Of a stretch of DNA of 64,000 bases, positions 24,180 through 35,500 are shown piece by piece (the first letter of the stretch is position 1; each line of letters begins with the position of its first letter). Made by a program: the position numbers and the translations under genes. Origin of the DNA: Glandiceps talaboti (taxonomy: Eukaryota; Hemichordata; Enteropneusta; Spengelidae); NCBI RefSeq assembly GCF_964340395.1, contig NC_135551.1, positions 29,361,880 through 29,425,879 on the forward strand, read 5' to 3'. Under the pieces are notes generated by a model. It saw nothing but the letters and a program-made list of their open reading frames with translations, was not told the DNA's origin and ran no database searches.

Positions 24180-27100
24180 CTGTTAAAAGAGTGGGAATCC
24201 CAGATTATTTTACATTATTGTATCAGTCAACTTGTGAATATAAATTGAAGTGTATAATGGCTAAGAATCACCGAAATATAGTATGATTTATTGTTGACAG
24301 ATATCTGTCCATGACTCGATATTGTGAATTTTATTTGTCACGGGTCGTGACCTTTGAGATAGATAGCTTCCTTTTGACCTGTACACCAAGTACAGGAATT
24401 CAGAATGAGAATGTACTTTTGCTAATTAATACGAGATATTGAGTTCATTGAGACGGGTAACAGGATTTTAAACTGGCAGAGATTAACCGTGAAAGTTTCA
24501 TTGTGAGGTCTGTGTGGTCAGTACAAAGTTGGATATTTACAATCTAGGAAGTCTATACGTGTTCATTGAAATAGTAGCATATGGGCATGTTGTTATTGTT
24601 TACACCATTAACCAAATACAGAGCAGACACCTGGAAGCAATGATTGTGTGCTAACGTATAGTCGTTTATCTTAACATAAAACGTCGTGGCCTTTCTCAAT
24701 GAACGTATAGTGGAAACTATATGTTCGTGCTAAGGCCCCTGTATAGAAAGCGATTGCTTACTTGTAAAAAGTCCGCCAGCAGTAAAGGAAATATTAAACC
24801 CTCTCTTTGTAATACCACTGTCCTCAACAAACTTAAGATACATGACATTCCCAGTGCTATTAACTGGTTCCGGCTTAAGAATACCATGAAACTGTCCCAG
24901 TAGTAGGGACAAGGCATTCGGACCATCGTACACATACAAATAGTCTCCATTGGTCTCGGTGATGAAATCATTGAACTTCAAATGTATGGTCTATTAAAAA
25001 ACATAATAAAGAAGGGATGGTCTTTGGATATAACATGAAACAACTCAAACAAAGGGTTATTTTTGCATTTAACTTGCAGGATGACAGTCTATCTGAAAGT
25101 TGTTTAGCACCACTGAACTGATAAGGTTTTACAATCTGTAATGGCTTTACATCTGGTGAGAAGAAACCAATAACTTGAATAAGTTAACACAGAGACCATG
25201 TAGAAAACAACGGAAAACATAACTACTTCAACTAGACACATATGGAAAATATATATATATAGAAAAAAATAAAATAAAAAAAGCTGCCTACCCCACCTAT
25301 TCTAAAATTTAGCGTAATCGGAACTACACAATTGTTTTGTTAGGCCTTATCATTAGCACGATGTATCGTATAAATTTATATTTCTGGGAATAAAGGATAC
25401 TGCTTGTGGCACCGAAGTTGATATCTAATCGGACTGCATGCCTATCCTGTAGTACTAAAAGCTGTATTGTCAATTCAATCAAACAAACAAACAAACAAAC
25501 AAACAAACAAACAAACAAACAAACAAACAAACACTTACCTGTCCTTCACTAACCGTTATCTCCCATTCACATATGATGTCACGAGAATATTTTCCCGGGT
25601 AATTTTGACTCAATATTATTCCGCTTTGACCCGTACGTTCCCGAGGGTTCCCACAACCAGAATCGATTGCTTTATTCCAAAAAGACAAACACAAGTACAA
25701 GTTTAGAATTCGTCCTTGAATAAATTGATATTTAAGTACATTTTTCTGTGATAATTGTGTAGTTTATCAACAATTAATGATTATTCTAATAGAATCTACA
25801 ATTCCATTGTACAGCTACGTCATAAATGGGTTCATTCGTATGTTTAATATTTTAACATTGACCGAACTTGAAGCATTCCAACACCAATACATATTAATTG
25901 GTAACGGTGTATAGTTAATTGTTGAACTAGAAACCTGATGACGTCAATTCCACAATGCCTAAATGTACTTGCAAATATATGCATTACATGTACGAGGCCA
26001 ACGATCGAATGCCTTTGCTTTGAAATATCCGCTACAAACTTGAAGTCGTTCATTTATTTGTTGTACAAAATAACTAAAATAGAGGGTGTGAAATGACAAC
26101 GGAATGCTCTTTTTATTTTATTCGGCTTAGTTGAGGTAATTCAAGTTAAAATCTATGTATTACTGTAATATTTACAAATAGTTGTAGAACGAATTATAAC
26201 GTTATCGGCTATTTCACAATCAATGCTTCACTTCCACTACTGTATTAATTGTTATGACTAGATTTCAGTAAATCAAACACAACTAAGAAAGAAACTTAAT
26301 TTAACTTCCTCTTCGTTATAATAGCTATTCCAAGACATTTCTACAGTTTCTTCCTTGTTTTTATACCACAACACTTGTTCAGCCCACAAAACAGGTCCGA
26401 AAAATACTCTTTTTGAATGTCATGTCGGTGCACTCATAAATATACGGACTTTAATAATTCTAGATGTAATCATTTTTGCGGCAATATGTATAATCCATAA
26501 TGGACACAGAACGATTTTATTATGGATCAGCTTGCCAATCCTTGACAATCAAACTAGAAGCAATGTATAGGTGGTACGATACGACTGTTATATACGACTT
26601 AATTTAGGGCTTAACTCCAATTTATTTATTTATTTATTTATTCATATGTTGTAATGTGACTTCACAATTTTCAAAAGAGCCAACAGGTCTCTGAATTTTC
26701 GTATACACTCAGGGGTAGATGAAATTCTGACGAGCTGTATTCGATGTGGCTTCTGACGAGCTGTATTCGGTGGGCTTCTGACGAGCTGTATTCGATGTGG
26801 CTTCTGACGAGCTGTATTCGATGTGGCTTCTGAGCTGACTGAGGGGGACGTACAGGGTTATCAAAGCCCTGTGATTACATTTGTTACAGGTGTGCTTTAT
26901 AAAACCCAACTTCGTAAAATATAATTCAGAATTATCTTCTAATCTAGAAGCTGTGAAGATCAATTACAAATGCAATAGTGAAAATGTTGATACAAATTAA
27001 CCTTCATATATTGGAGACACGTGATATATACACCAAAAGTCTAACTTACCCATCTTTACTCAACCTTATTCTACCTGTACGTGACCAACCGAACAACCAT

Positions 27101-28004
27101 CTTTGTCCAGTAGTACGAGACGCAGTACCATTTTTGGCTGTCTACAGCCCCAAAGGCGGAGACTCAGCGTGGGTAAATTAAGTCAAAAGGTGGAAATTCG
27201 TCTCATACTCACCACATTTACACATTCTCTGCTCAGGCCGTACCACGGATGGAAAGACGAGGTCAAATATGACTTTCCGTATACACGTACGTACGTCTAC
27301 GTTTTTACACAAACCGTTTACACGCCTAAATAATATTTTCACGATAAGGGATACCGTTGACAGTTTTTCATTCTTCGAACGACTATAAACGGACGTCAAC
27401 TGCATCTTTTATATTTGTGCGAAATTTTGTTGAAATTTTATCGCTAAATTCTCGGAATTATAATAAAAACTGACTCGTTTATGTAAAACCGAAGTACTGT
27501 AGTACACTTAGTACAGCTTGTAAAAGTAGTTTCTAAGCTAACTGTCACGTTGCCCCTGACTACCGACCACAATAAATAAGTGTTAATGTGCAGTGGTGGA
27601 AATATTAAAGAGATGAGGATGATGTGATATAATGAACATGTCACGTCATCATCAGAAAGAGAGGAAGAAGAAATGGCAACTCAGCAGTAAGCCTTATTAT
27701 CTTTAATTTGATGCTATAAAGTATACAGATTGAGAAAGAAACAGTTGACTCCATATGTTGTCTGTTTCAATAGCGGTGACACCAAGCTTCGATTCTGATC
27801 TTAAGTCAATGCGAACAATCCTGTAAAGCTAAGCATATAGTTCAAATTGAGATGAAAGCTAAGTTTAGTGATCAAACAAATTCCAATATGTCTAGTAAAT
27901 CGGCATTCAAAAATAAGTGTCAAACAAACAAACTTACCTATTATTTTGACGACAGATGACAACAAAATTAGAAGCGTAACAGACTTGAATCCATACAATC
28001 CCAT
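23329..28004 (-). CDS. Secreted CUB / mucin-like / PAN-apple protein, four exons, 425 aa
   Basis: Minus-strand exons 28004-27938, 25669-25539, 24990-24762 and 24179-23329 join with consensus borders (phases 1, 0, 1) into one 425-residue frame. Residues 1-22 are a signal peptide (MGLYGFKSVTLLILLSSVVK). Residues 28-140 form a CUB domain: SGCGNPRERTG, NYPGKYSRDIICEWEI, TIHLKFNDF, YLYVYDGPNA and a GFNISFTA end. Residues 146-332 are an almost uninterrupted Thr/Pro tract (TTTPPTT, MTTNPPTTT), expected to be heavily O-glycosylated. Residues 333-425 contain four cysteines (C377, C381, C387, C399) with C-x3-C-x5-C-x11-C spacing, typical of PAN/apple domains. The CUB keeps only the first cysteine pair. 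No transmembrane segment follows, so it is probably extracellular: a mucus, matrix or defence protein by inference. Confidence 0.8.
24180..24761 (-). other. CUB/PAN gene intron 3
   Basis: No further exon seen. The donor GTAAGC is at 24761-24756. Confidence 0.6.
24762..24990 (-). CDS. CUB/PAN gene exon 3 (second half of CUB)
   Basis: The acceptor is TTTTAATAG|ACC (phase 0) and the donor ACAA|GTAAGC (phase 1). It encodes TIHLKFNDF through GFNISFTAGG. No cysteine is present. Confidence 0.82.
25261..25347 (-). mobile_element. AGTCCTAAAA-type interspersed element, fragment (copy 3)
   Basis: The reverse complement begins AGGCCTAACAAAACAATTG and then matches the first 85 bp of the copy at 22948. 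It lies in intron 2 of the CUB/PAN gene. Confidence 0.65.
25478..25532. repeat. (ACAA)n microsatellite beside a splice donor
   Basis: About 13 copies of the tetranucleotide. On the minus strand it starts within a few bases of the exon 2 donor (GTAAGTGT, 25538-25531). Confidence 0.95.
25539..25669 (-). CDS. CUB/PAN gene exon 2 (first half of CUB)
   Basis: The acceptor is GGAATAAAG|CA (phase 1) and the donor GGACAG|GTAAGT (phase 0). It holds both CUB cysteines. Confidence 0.8.
25670..27937 (-). other. CUB/PAN gene intron 1
   Basis: No exon recognised. It contains a 26-bp tandem repeat at 26728-26832 and a short TTTA run near 26620. Confidence 0.6.
26728..26832. repeat. 26-bp tandem repeat, four copies
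   Basis: The phrase gacgagctgtattcgatgtg and the following gcttct recur four times, one copy slightly short. Confidence 0.85.
27938..28004 (-). CDS. CUB/PAN gene exon 1 (signal peptide)
   Basis: The ATG at 28004 opens 22 codons plus one base encoding a hydrophobic leader. The donor ATAG|GTAAGT leaves phase 1, matching the CUB exon. The first CUB-side residue becomes Ala. Its match in phase and role, rather than homology, is the evidence. Confidence 0.7.
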
Positions 28005-28559
28005 GTTCTCTGTTCAATGTATGACTTTATCAACAAGAATGGTGATACAATTCTTGCATCAACTGAAATGTTCTGTTTTTCATAAATGTGAAAAATATGC
28101 TAAATTTGTTGACTGATCAATTATACAAAACAACTTCACGCTGTAAGCCAAGAAAGATAATACTGTTGAATGGTTGGGCTTTAGGAATTGACTACGGCAA
28201 TCTATAATTCAAATCGATGTACATTTCCTCGCCTAGCAATTATTTCCAAAATTAATCGGATAGCCAGTCTTACAGTGCGGATATGAATGTGTGTAAGTTC
28301 ATAAGTACTTGAATGAAATTCAAATAATCGATAACTAGCTCAAATATCGACCAAATCTGGTTTCATGAATGTCGATAAAGTTTTGCTGTTCATTGTAAGG
28401 ACATATAAAGACTTGTCTGAGTTAGCTTGCACTGATGGTGATGTAAGTTGTCATTGCATTAAGGTATGTCATATGATAGACCGTCTTTGTAGTATCTTGA
28501 GGCAAACGAATGTCTTAGAATATTTACATTTACAAATACAACAAATGTAACCTGTCTCT

Positions 28560-28575
28560 TTATCTCTCTGTGTGT

Positions 28576-28610
<35 letters not shown>

Positions 28611-28666
28611 CATGTCTCTCTCTCTGTGGCTGTGTCTGTGTACATGTGCCTCTGCGTATGTATTTC

Positions 28667-28703
<37 letters not shown>

Positions 28704-29000
28704 ATGTATGTATGTATGTATGTATGTATGTATGTATGTCTCTGTGTGTGTGTGTGTATGTATGTCTGTCTGTCTGTCTGTCTCTGTGTGTATGTCTGTC
28801 TGTATATGTCTGTGTATATGTCTGTCTCTCTGAGTGTGTGTCTCTATGCATGTATAGCTGTCTGTCCGTCCGTCTTGCTTTCTCTTTAGCAAGATATAGT
28901 TATGCATACGTTTGTTTGTTTGTTTGTTTGTGTGTGTGTGTGTGTGTGTGTCTGCCTGTCTGTCTGTTTGTTCGTTTGTTTGTTTGTTTGTTTGTTTATT
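28560..29000. repeat. TG / GTAT / TCTG / TTTG microsatellite cluster
   Basis: It contains (TG)n at 28569-28611, (GTAT)n at 28686-28738, (TCTG)n near 28766-28782 and (TTTG)n at 28909-28930 and 28970-28996. Frames here are repeat artefacts. Confidence 0.92.
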
Positions 29001-29263
29001 TCATATTGGATAGGTGTTCGCTTAGTTCCCAGCAGGCATGATGCCATCGTCAGATTTTAATGTTAGTCGTCTATTGAACAGTTGTGATTGTATTTATAAC
29101 TGTACTCTATAAGTAATACTAATGTATGCAAGTAAAAAGTTTTGTAAAATGCGATGATGAGATGTGAAAATATCATAAAGCAAAGAACAAGGAATACACC
29201 GTCAGATTTCCGAACAACGCCCCTGCCCACGTTTTGAAGTTTGTAGTGTGGTGTTTTAGCAAA

Positions 29264-29780
29264 CGCGGGTATGCTGAGGAGTACTATAGTGTCACTGTTG
29301 GTATGCTGAGGAGTACTATAGTGCCACTGTTGGTATGCTGAGGAGTACTATAGTGCCACTGTGGGTATGCTGAGGAGTACTGTAGTGCCACTGTGGGTAT
29401 GCTGAGGAGTACTATAGTGCCACTGTGGGTATGCTGAGGAGTACCATAGTGCCACTGTTGGTATGCTGAGGAATACTATAGTACCACTGTGGGTATGCTG
29501 AGGAGTACTATAGTGCCACTGTGGGTATGCTGAGGAGTACCCTAGTGCCACTGTTGGTATGCTGAGGAGTACTGTAGTGCCACTGTTGGTATGCTGAGGA
29601 GTACTGTAGTACCACTGTGGGTATGCTGAGGAGTACTATAGTGCCACTGTGGGTATGCTGAGGAGTACCCTAGTGCCACTGTTGGTATGCTGAGGAGTAC
29701 TGTAGTGCCACTGTTGGTATGCTGAGGAGTACTGTAGTGCCACTGTGGGTATGCTGAGGAGTACTATAGTCCCACTCTGT
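29264..29780. repeat. 32-bp minisatellite, about 16 copies
   Basis: The unit is ggtatgctgaggagtacta plus tagtgccactgtg. Variants alternate tta/tgg and tata/tgta/cata positions. Confidence 0.93.
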
Positions 29781-31880
29781 GAGATTATCATATTCTTCAT
29801 GAATTCATCTAACAAGTCACGTTTCTATGGTGATTGATTTACCGGCTAATGAAAAGTATTTCCCTTTTATTCGAAGATTCCAAAGGTAAAAAGTTTATTA
29901 TCGACAGCCCTGAGTAGTTTTGTTGATGTGTACATTAATCAATTTCAAGTGATTTTCCACTATTCGAGTTACTTTCATTGACAAATCTGAAAGAAATATC
30001 ATATGTAGCATACTGAGTGCATAGTTTAAAAAACATACTCTTCCCAGGTTCACATCAATCTACATGATGACATCTTACTTTGACTGTCTGTATTAAACAT
30101 TTATCGACTCGAAGATGAAACCATGACAAGGGACAACTTTGCAAAATCAAGAAAAATACTTAGTGCGATATCAAATCGATTTCGGTAAGACTTACATGGA
30201 ATTTTAAAACATAGTTTATATTGGCCCGGGGCCATATCCATTTCAATACAGTTTAACTTGTTACTTCATTCAACTCGTTTTAGTTTGTGTTTACTGGTGG
30301 GGTTTACAACTAAATATATATTATGCATGATTTTAATAAAAGCACTACCATGAATGACTCCCATGGGAGTTTCGGTACACTGGCACCGTAAACTGAACTG
30401 AACTGAACTGAACAATCAAAACATGAAACGACGCCCTCTGTGTGTGATATAACCGATATACATCCGGGTCCTTCTCAAGTTTTAGCCAGCAGGCGACAGT
30501 GCGGTATAATCTGAGATAACCGTTTGACGAATACTAAGTATGTTATCTATTCTGTAAATCTAACTTTGCTTTCTAGAAGTTCAGCGTACATTTCGCTTAT
30601 TTATTTGTATTTACTCTGCCAGGTGAAAAGCATCGAAGTAGTATACAGTGTACATGAACAGACTGAAGTTCAACTTCCACAAGTTCCATGCATGGTATGA
30701 GTCGGCATATTCACGATTAACGATCGACCTTTTCTTGCTTGCTCTCACTCTCATCTCATTCCCAGTCTGCATAAACCATGGATTCCAATAGAGAACAACA
30801 AAAGAGAGAGTATGTAACAAAATCTCACGAAGTAACCAGCCTGTACGAAGTTCTTGAGCCTGCTGGACAAGCAAACAAGATCGAGAGGTAAACATTATTC
30901 TTATCAATATCATAGTTCATACGTATTGTTACCACGGCGTTTAAATTTCGGCCTTTAAATTTATACCGAAACCGATTTTTTTGTAAGTGAGTATTAAACA
31001 TACGATTTTCTCAATGTGTGACTATGTTGTCAATTTTGAAAGGCTGTGCGAGTATCTGGATCACTTTGCAATCGTGTGAGATTTTCAAAACTTGCATGAT
31101 GAGAAACCAGTACTGTACTGTGTAGTCTAAGTTCCATGAGGTACTCTCGCGATCTCGTCCATGAGGTACTCTCGCCAGTAGCCAGGTGGACCGATTTTGA
31201 AAGTGAAGGTCCACAAGAGTTTGATATAATTGTTGAACTTGAAGGAAATGTACTGAAATCATGATAATGAATTAGTCTGAATTAATATGGCTATTGAAAA
31301 GAGAGTATTGCATAACATGAAGCCCTCCAGGGACTACAACTTGTACAAGTAACAAAATTGGTGTGAAATATAAAATATTGTGTGTTACTGTGACTAATTC
31401 AGTAATTGTTAGTTGTTTTTCATTAGTTTTATCCCGGATAACTTGATAGTTACGAATTCTAACAGATAGCTTTTATGTCACCAAATGTTACTGTCCAATA
31501 CAAAAAGCATTTATATTTATACTTTCCATAAAGGAAGGTTATGTTATATTTTTATCCTTTTTATCTGTCTGGCTGTCTCTCTGTGTTACTGTTAGTGTTA
31601 GCCCTGCTGCGCTTGCAGACAGAGTAAGATGGGACTCGATTCTGACAGTGTTTCTTTCTTGCCCTATCTTGCGAAGAGCTAGGCATGAAACCTTGACTTG
31701 CCAGATATGAAACAAGTACATGTAGATGGTTAATCGATAGCTAATATTTGAGATATTTGACTGCAGGGCCTGATATTTTTTGTTTGTGGTGTACTCAGAT
31801 TAGGTTTGTTACATTGGTTTTTGTAGGATGGTGTATGGAGACAGTGTCAGAATTGAATCCTGCCATCGATCTCCAAGTAG
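29781..31880. other. Gene-free intergenic stretch
   Basis: Short frames only (for example a 100-codon minus-strand frame at 30611-30913 with no family resemblance). A duplicated word (ccatgaggtactctcgc) occurs at 31134 and 31160. Confidence 0.5.
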
Positions 31881-31881
31881 G

Positions 31882-32130
<249 letters not shown>

Positions 32131-32173
32131 CAGACTGAGTATATGCTAATAAATCTATGATCAATGATTATAT

Positions 32174-32554
32174 ATGTACACATATGATAGGTATAGCAGT
32201 GTTCACACTGAGTGTACAGAAGAGGGCAACTATCCTATTGAAGCAGAATTACCAGATGAAGAGTCTTTTGGCTTAATACACGTAGAGAAGAATTCAGACG
32301 GTTGTCATGGTAACTATCAAGAAAATGCATCCAGTGAAGAACATACAGCTATTGTAGGTGATATCACCATGCAAAAGTTTACCAGTAGAGAAGATGTGTA
32401 TCATCTACCCCACGATAACATTGGTTATTATGGTTATGAATACTATGATGAGACTGGTTGCTATGGAAATGTAGATACACGTCATTTACCAGAACATTTA
32501 CAAAATGTAGTTTCTGTAAATGATGAAGATGTTCCATCTCAGAGACTTGAGTTT
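32174..32554 (+). CDS. Acidic gene exon 1
   Basis: 127 codons to donor GAGTTT|GTGAGT (phase 0). A good acceptor (ttctctcctcag) ends at 32133, so a short 5' UTR may precede the ATG. A weaker acceptor (gatag) at 32183 is the alternative. Confidence 0.55.
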
Positions 32555-35500
32555 GTGAGTATGCCCCAACTGTTGTGTGAATTGTTGTTTTAATGTGTTT
32601 GGTGCTTGCTTGCACCATTTTATTATCCTCTTTCTCATTTTGAAAAACAACCACCACACCTAATGTAGAAGGGTGGGTGTCAATTTTGAATTGATAAAAA
32701 TTCAAATATTTCCTTATGGGTAGAGGGAAATCATTCACCTTGCCAAAATATTATCATTGTAACTGTGCCTTGAGGATAACTTTCATTGAAAATCGAAGTT
32801 AATCTCTTCTCCTGCCATATGGAAATTTACTTCTGGTCTTCTGGTCCTTTTGAAATAATAGAAGAAATTTGGGGGCCATCATCTTGATTTGAAGGAAATT
32901 GACAATTTGTTATTTTCCCACAGAGACACACAGTATTCATTGTCCATATTAGATTCTTGATTTTATCCTGAGAATAGGTTGATGTTTTCTTGATTTTATA
33001 CTGAGAATAGGTTGATGTTTTCTTGATGTTATACTGAAATAGGTTAGTGTTTTCTTGATGTTATACTGAGAATAGGTTGATGTTTTCTTGATTTTATACT
33101 GAGAATAGGTTGATATTTTCTTGATGTTATACTGAGAATAGGTTGATGTTTTCTTGATGTTATACTGAGAATAGGTTAGTGTTTTCTTGATGTTATACTG
33201 AGAATAGGTTAGTGTTTTCTTGATTTTATACTGAGAATAGGTTGGTATTTTCTTGATGTTATACTGAGAATAGGTTGGTGTTTTCTTGATGTTATACTGA
33301 GAATAGGTTAGCGTTTTCTTGATTTTATACTGAGAATAGGTTGGTGTTTTCTTGATGTTATACTGAGAATAGGTTGGTGTTTTCTTGATGTTATACTGAG
33401 AATAGGTTGGTGTTTTCTTGATTTTATACTGAGAATAGGTTGGTGTTTTCTTGATTTTATACTGAGAATAGGTTGATGTTTTCTTGATGTTATACTGAGA
33501 ATAGGTTGGTGTTTTCTTGATGTTATACTGAGAATAGGTTGGTGTTTTCTTGATTTTATACTGAGAATAGGTTAGTGTTTTCTTGATGTTATACTGAGAA
33601 TAGGTTGGTGTTTTCTTGATTTTATACTGAGAATAGGTTGGTGTTTTCTTGATGTTATACTGAGATTAGGTTGATGTTTTCTTGATTTTATACTGAGAAT
33701 AGGTTGGTGTTTTCTTGATGTTATACTGAGATTAGGTTGGTGTTTTCTTGATTTTATACTGAGAATAGGTTGGTGTTTTCTTGATGTTATACTGAGAATA
33801 GGTTAGTGTTTTCTTGATGTTATACTGAGAATAGGTTGGTGTTTTCTTGATTTTATACTGAGAATAGGTTGATGTTTTCTTGATGTTATACTGAGAATAG
33901 GTTGGTGTTTTCTTGATTTTATACTGAGAATAGGTTGGTGTTTTCTTGATGTTATACTGAGAATAGGTTGGTGTTTTCTTGATTTTATACTGAGAATAGG
34001 TTGGTGTTTTCTTGATTTTATACTGAGAATAGGTTGGTGTTTTTATACTTAGAATAGGTTGGTGTTTTTATACTGAGAATAGGTTGGTGTTTTTATACTG
34101 AGAATAGGTTGGTGTTTTTATACTGAGAATAGGTTGGTGTTTTTATACTGAGAATAGGTTGGTGTTTTTATACTGAGAATAGGTTGGTGTTTTCTTGATT
34201 TCATACTGAGAATAGGTTGGTGTTTTCTTGATTTTATACTGAGAATAGGTTGGTGTTTTTATACTGAGAATAGGTTGGTGTTTTCTTGATTTCATACTGA
34301 GAATAGGTTGGTGTTTTCTTGATTTTATACTGAGAATAGGTTGGTGTTTTTATACTGAGAATAGGTTGGTGTTTTCTTGATTTCATACTGAGAATAGGTT
34401 GGTGTTTTCTTGATTTTATACTGAGAATAGGTTGGTGTTTTTATACTGAGAATAGGTTGGTGTTTTCTTGATTTCATACTGAGAATAGGTTGGTGTTTTC
34501 TTGATTTTATATTGAGAATAGATTGGTGTTTTTATACTGAGAATAGGTTGGTGTTTTCTTGATTTCATACTGAGAATAGGTTGGTGTTTTCTTGATTTTA
34601 TACTGAAAATAGGTTGATGTTTTTATACTTAGAATAGGTTGGTGTTTTTATACTGAGAATAGGTTGGTGTTTTCTTGATTTTATACTGAGAATAGGTTGG
34701 TGTTTTCTTGATGTTATACTGAGAATAGGTTGGTGTTTTTATACTGAGAATAGGTTGGTGTTTTCTTGATTTTATACTGAGAATAGGTTGGTGTTTTCTT
34801 GATGTTATACTGAGAATAGGTTGGTGTTTTCTTGATTTTATACTGAGAATAGGTTGGTGTTTTTATACTGAGAATAGGTTGGTGTTTTCTTGATTTCATA
34901 TTGAGAATAGGTTGGTGTTTTCTTGATTTTATACTGAAAATAGGTTGATGTTTTTATACTGAGAATAGGTTGGTGTTTTTATACTGAGAATAGGTTGGTG
35001 TTTTCTTGATTTTATACTGAGAATAGGTTGGTGTTTTCTTGATGTTATACTGAGAATAGGTTGGTGTTTTTATACTGAGAATAGGTTGGTGTTTTCTTGA
35101 TTTTATACTGAGAATAGGTTGGTGTTTTCTTGATGTTATACTGAGAATAGGTTGGTGTTTTCTTGATGTTATACTGAGAATAGGTTGGCGTTTTCTTGAT
35201 TTTATACTGAGAATAGGTTAGTGTTTTCTTGATTTTATACTGAGAATAGGTTAGTGTTTTCTTGATGTTATACTGAGAATAGGTTGGTGTTTTCTTGATA
35301 TTATACTGAAAATAGGTTGGTGTTTTCTTGATTTTATACTGAGAATAGGTTAGTGTTTTCGTGATTTTATACTGAAAATAGGTTGGTGTTTTCTTGATAT
35401 TATACTGAAAATAGGTTGGTGTTTTCTTGATATTATACTGAAAATAGGTTGGTGTTTTCTTGATTTTATACTGAGAATAGGTTGGTGTTTTCTTGATGTT

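Noticed and set aside
26731-26833. CRISPR-like array because of short direct repeats.
   Set aside because: The repeats are head-to-tail without spacers, and the DNA is animal.
28459-29041. Cys/Val- and His/Thr-rich frames in the TG/GTAT cluster.
   Set aside because: Microsatellite artefact. They also resemble knottin-like cysteine patterns only because TGT encodes Cys.
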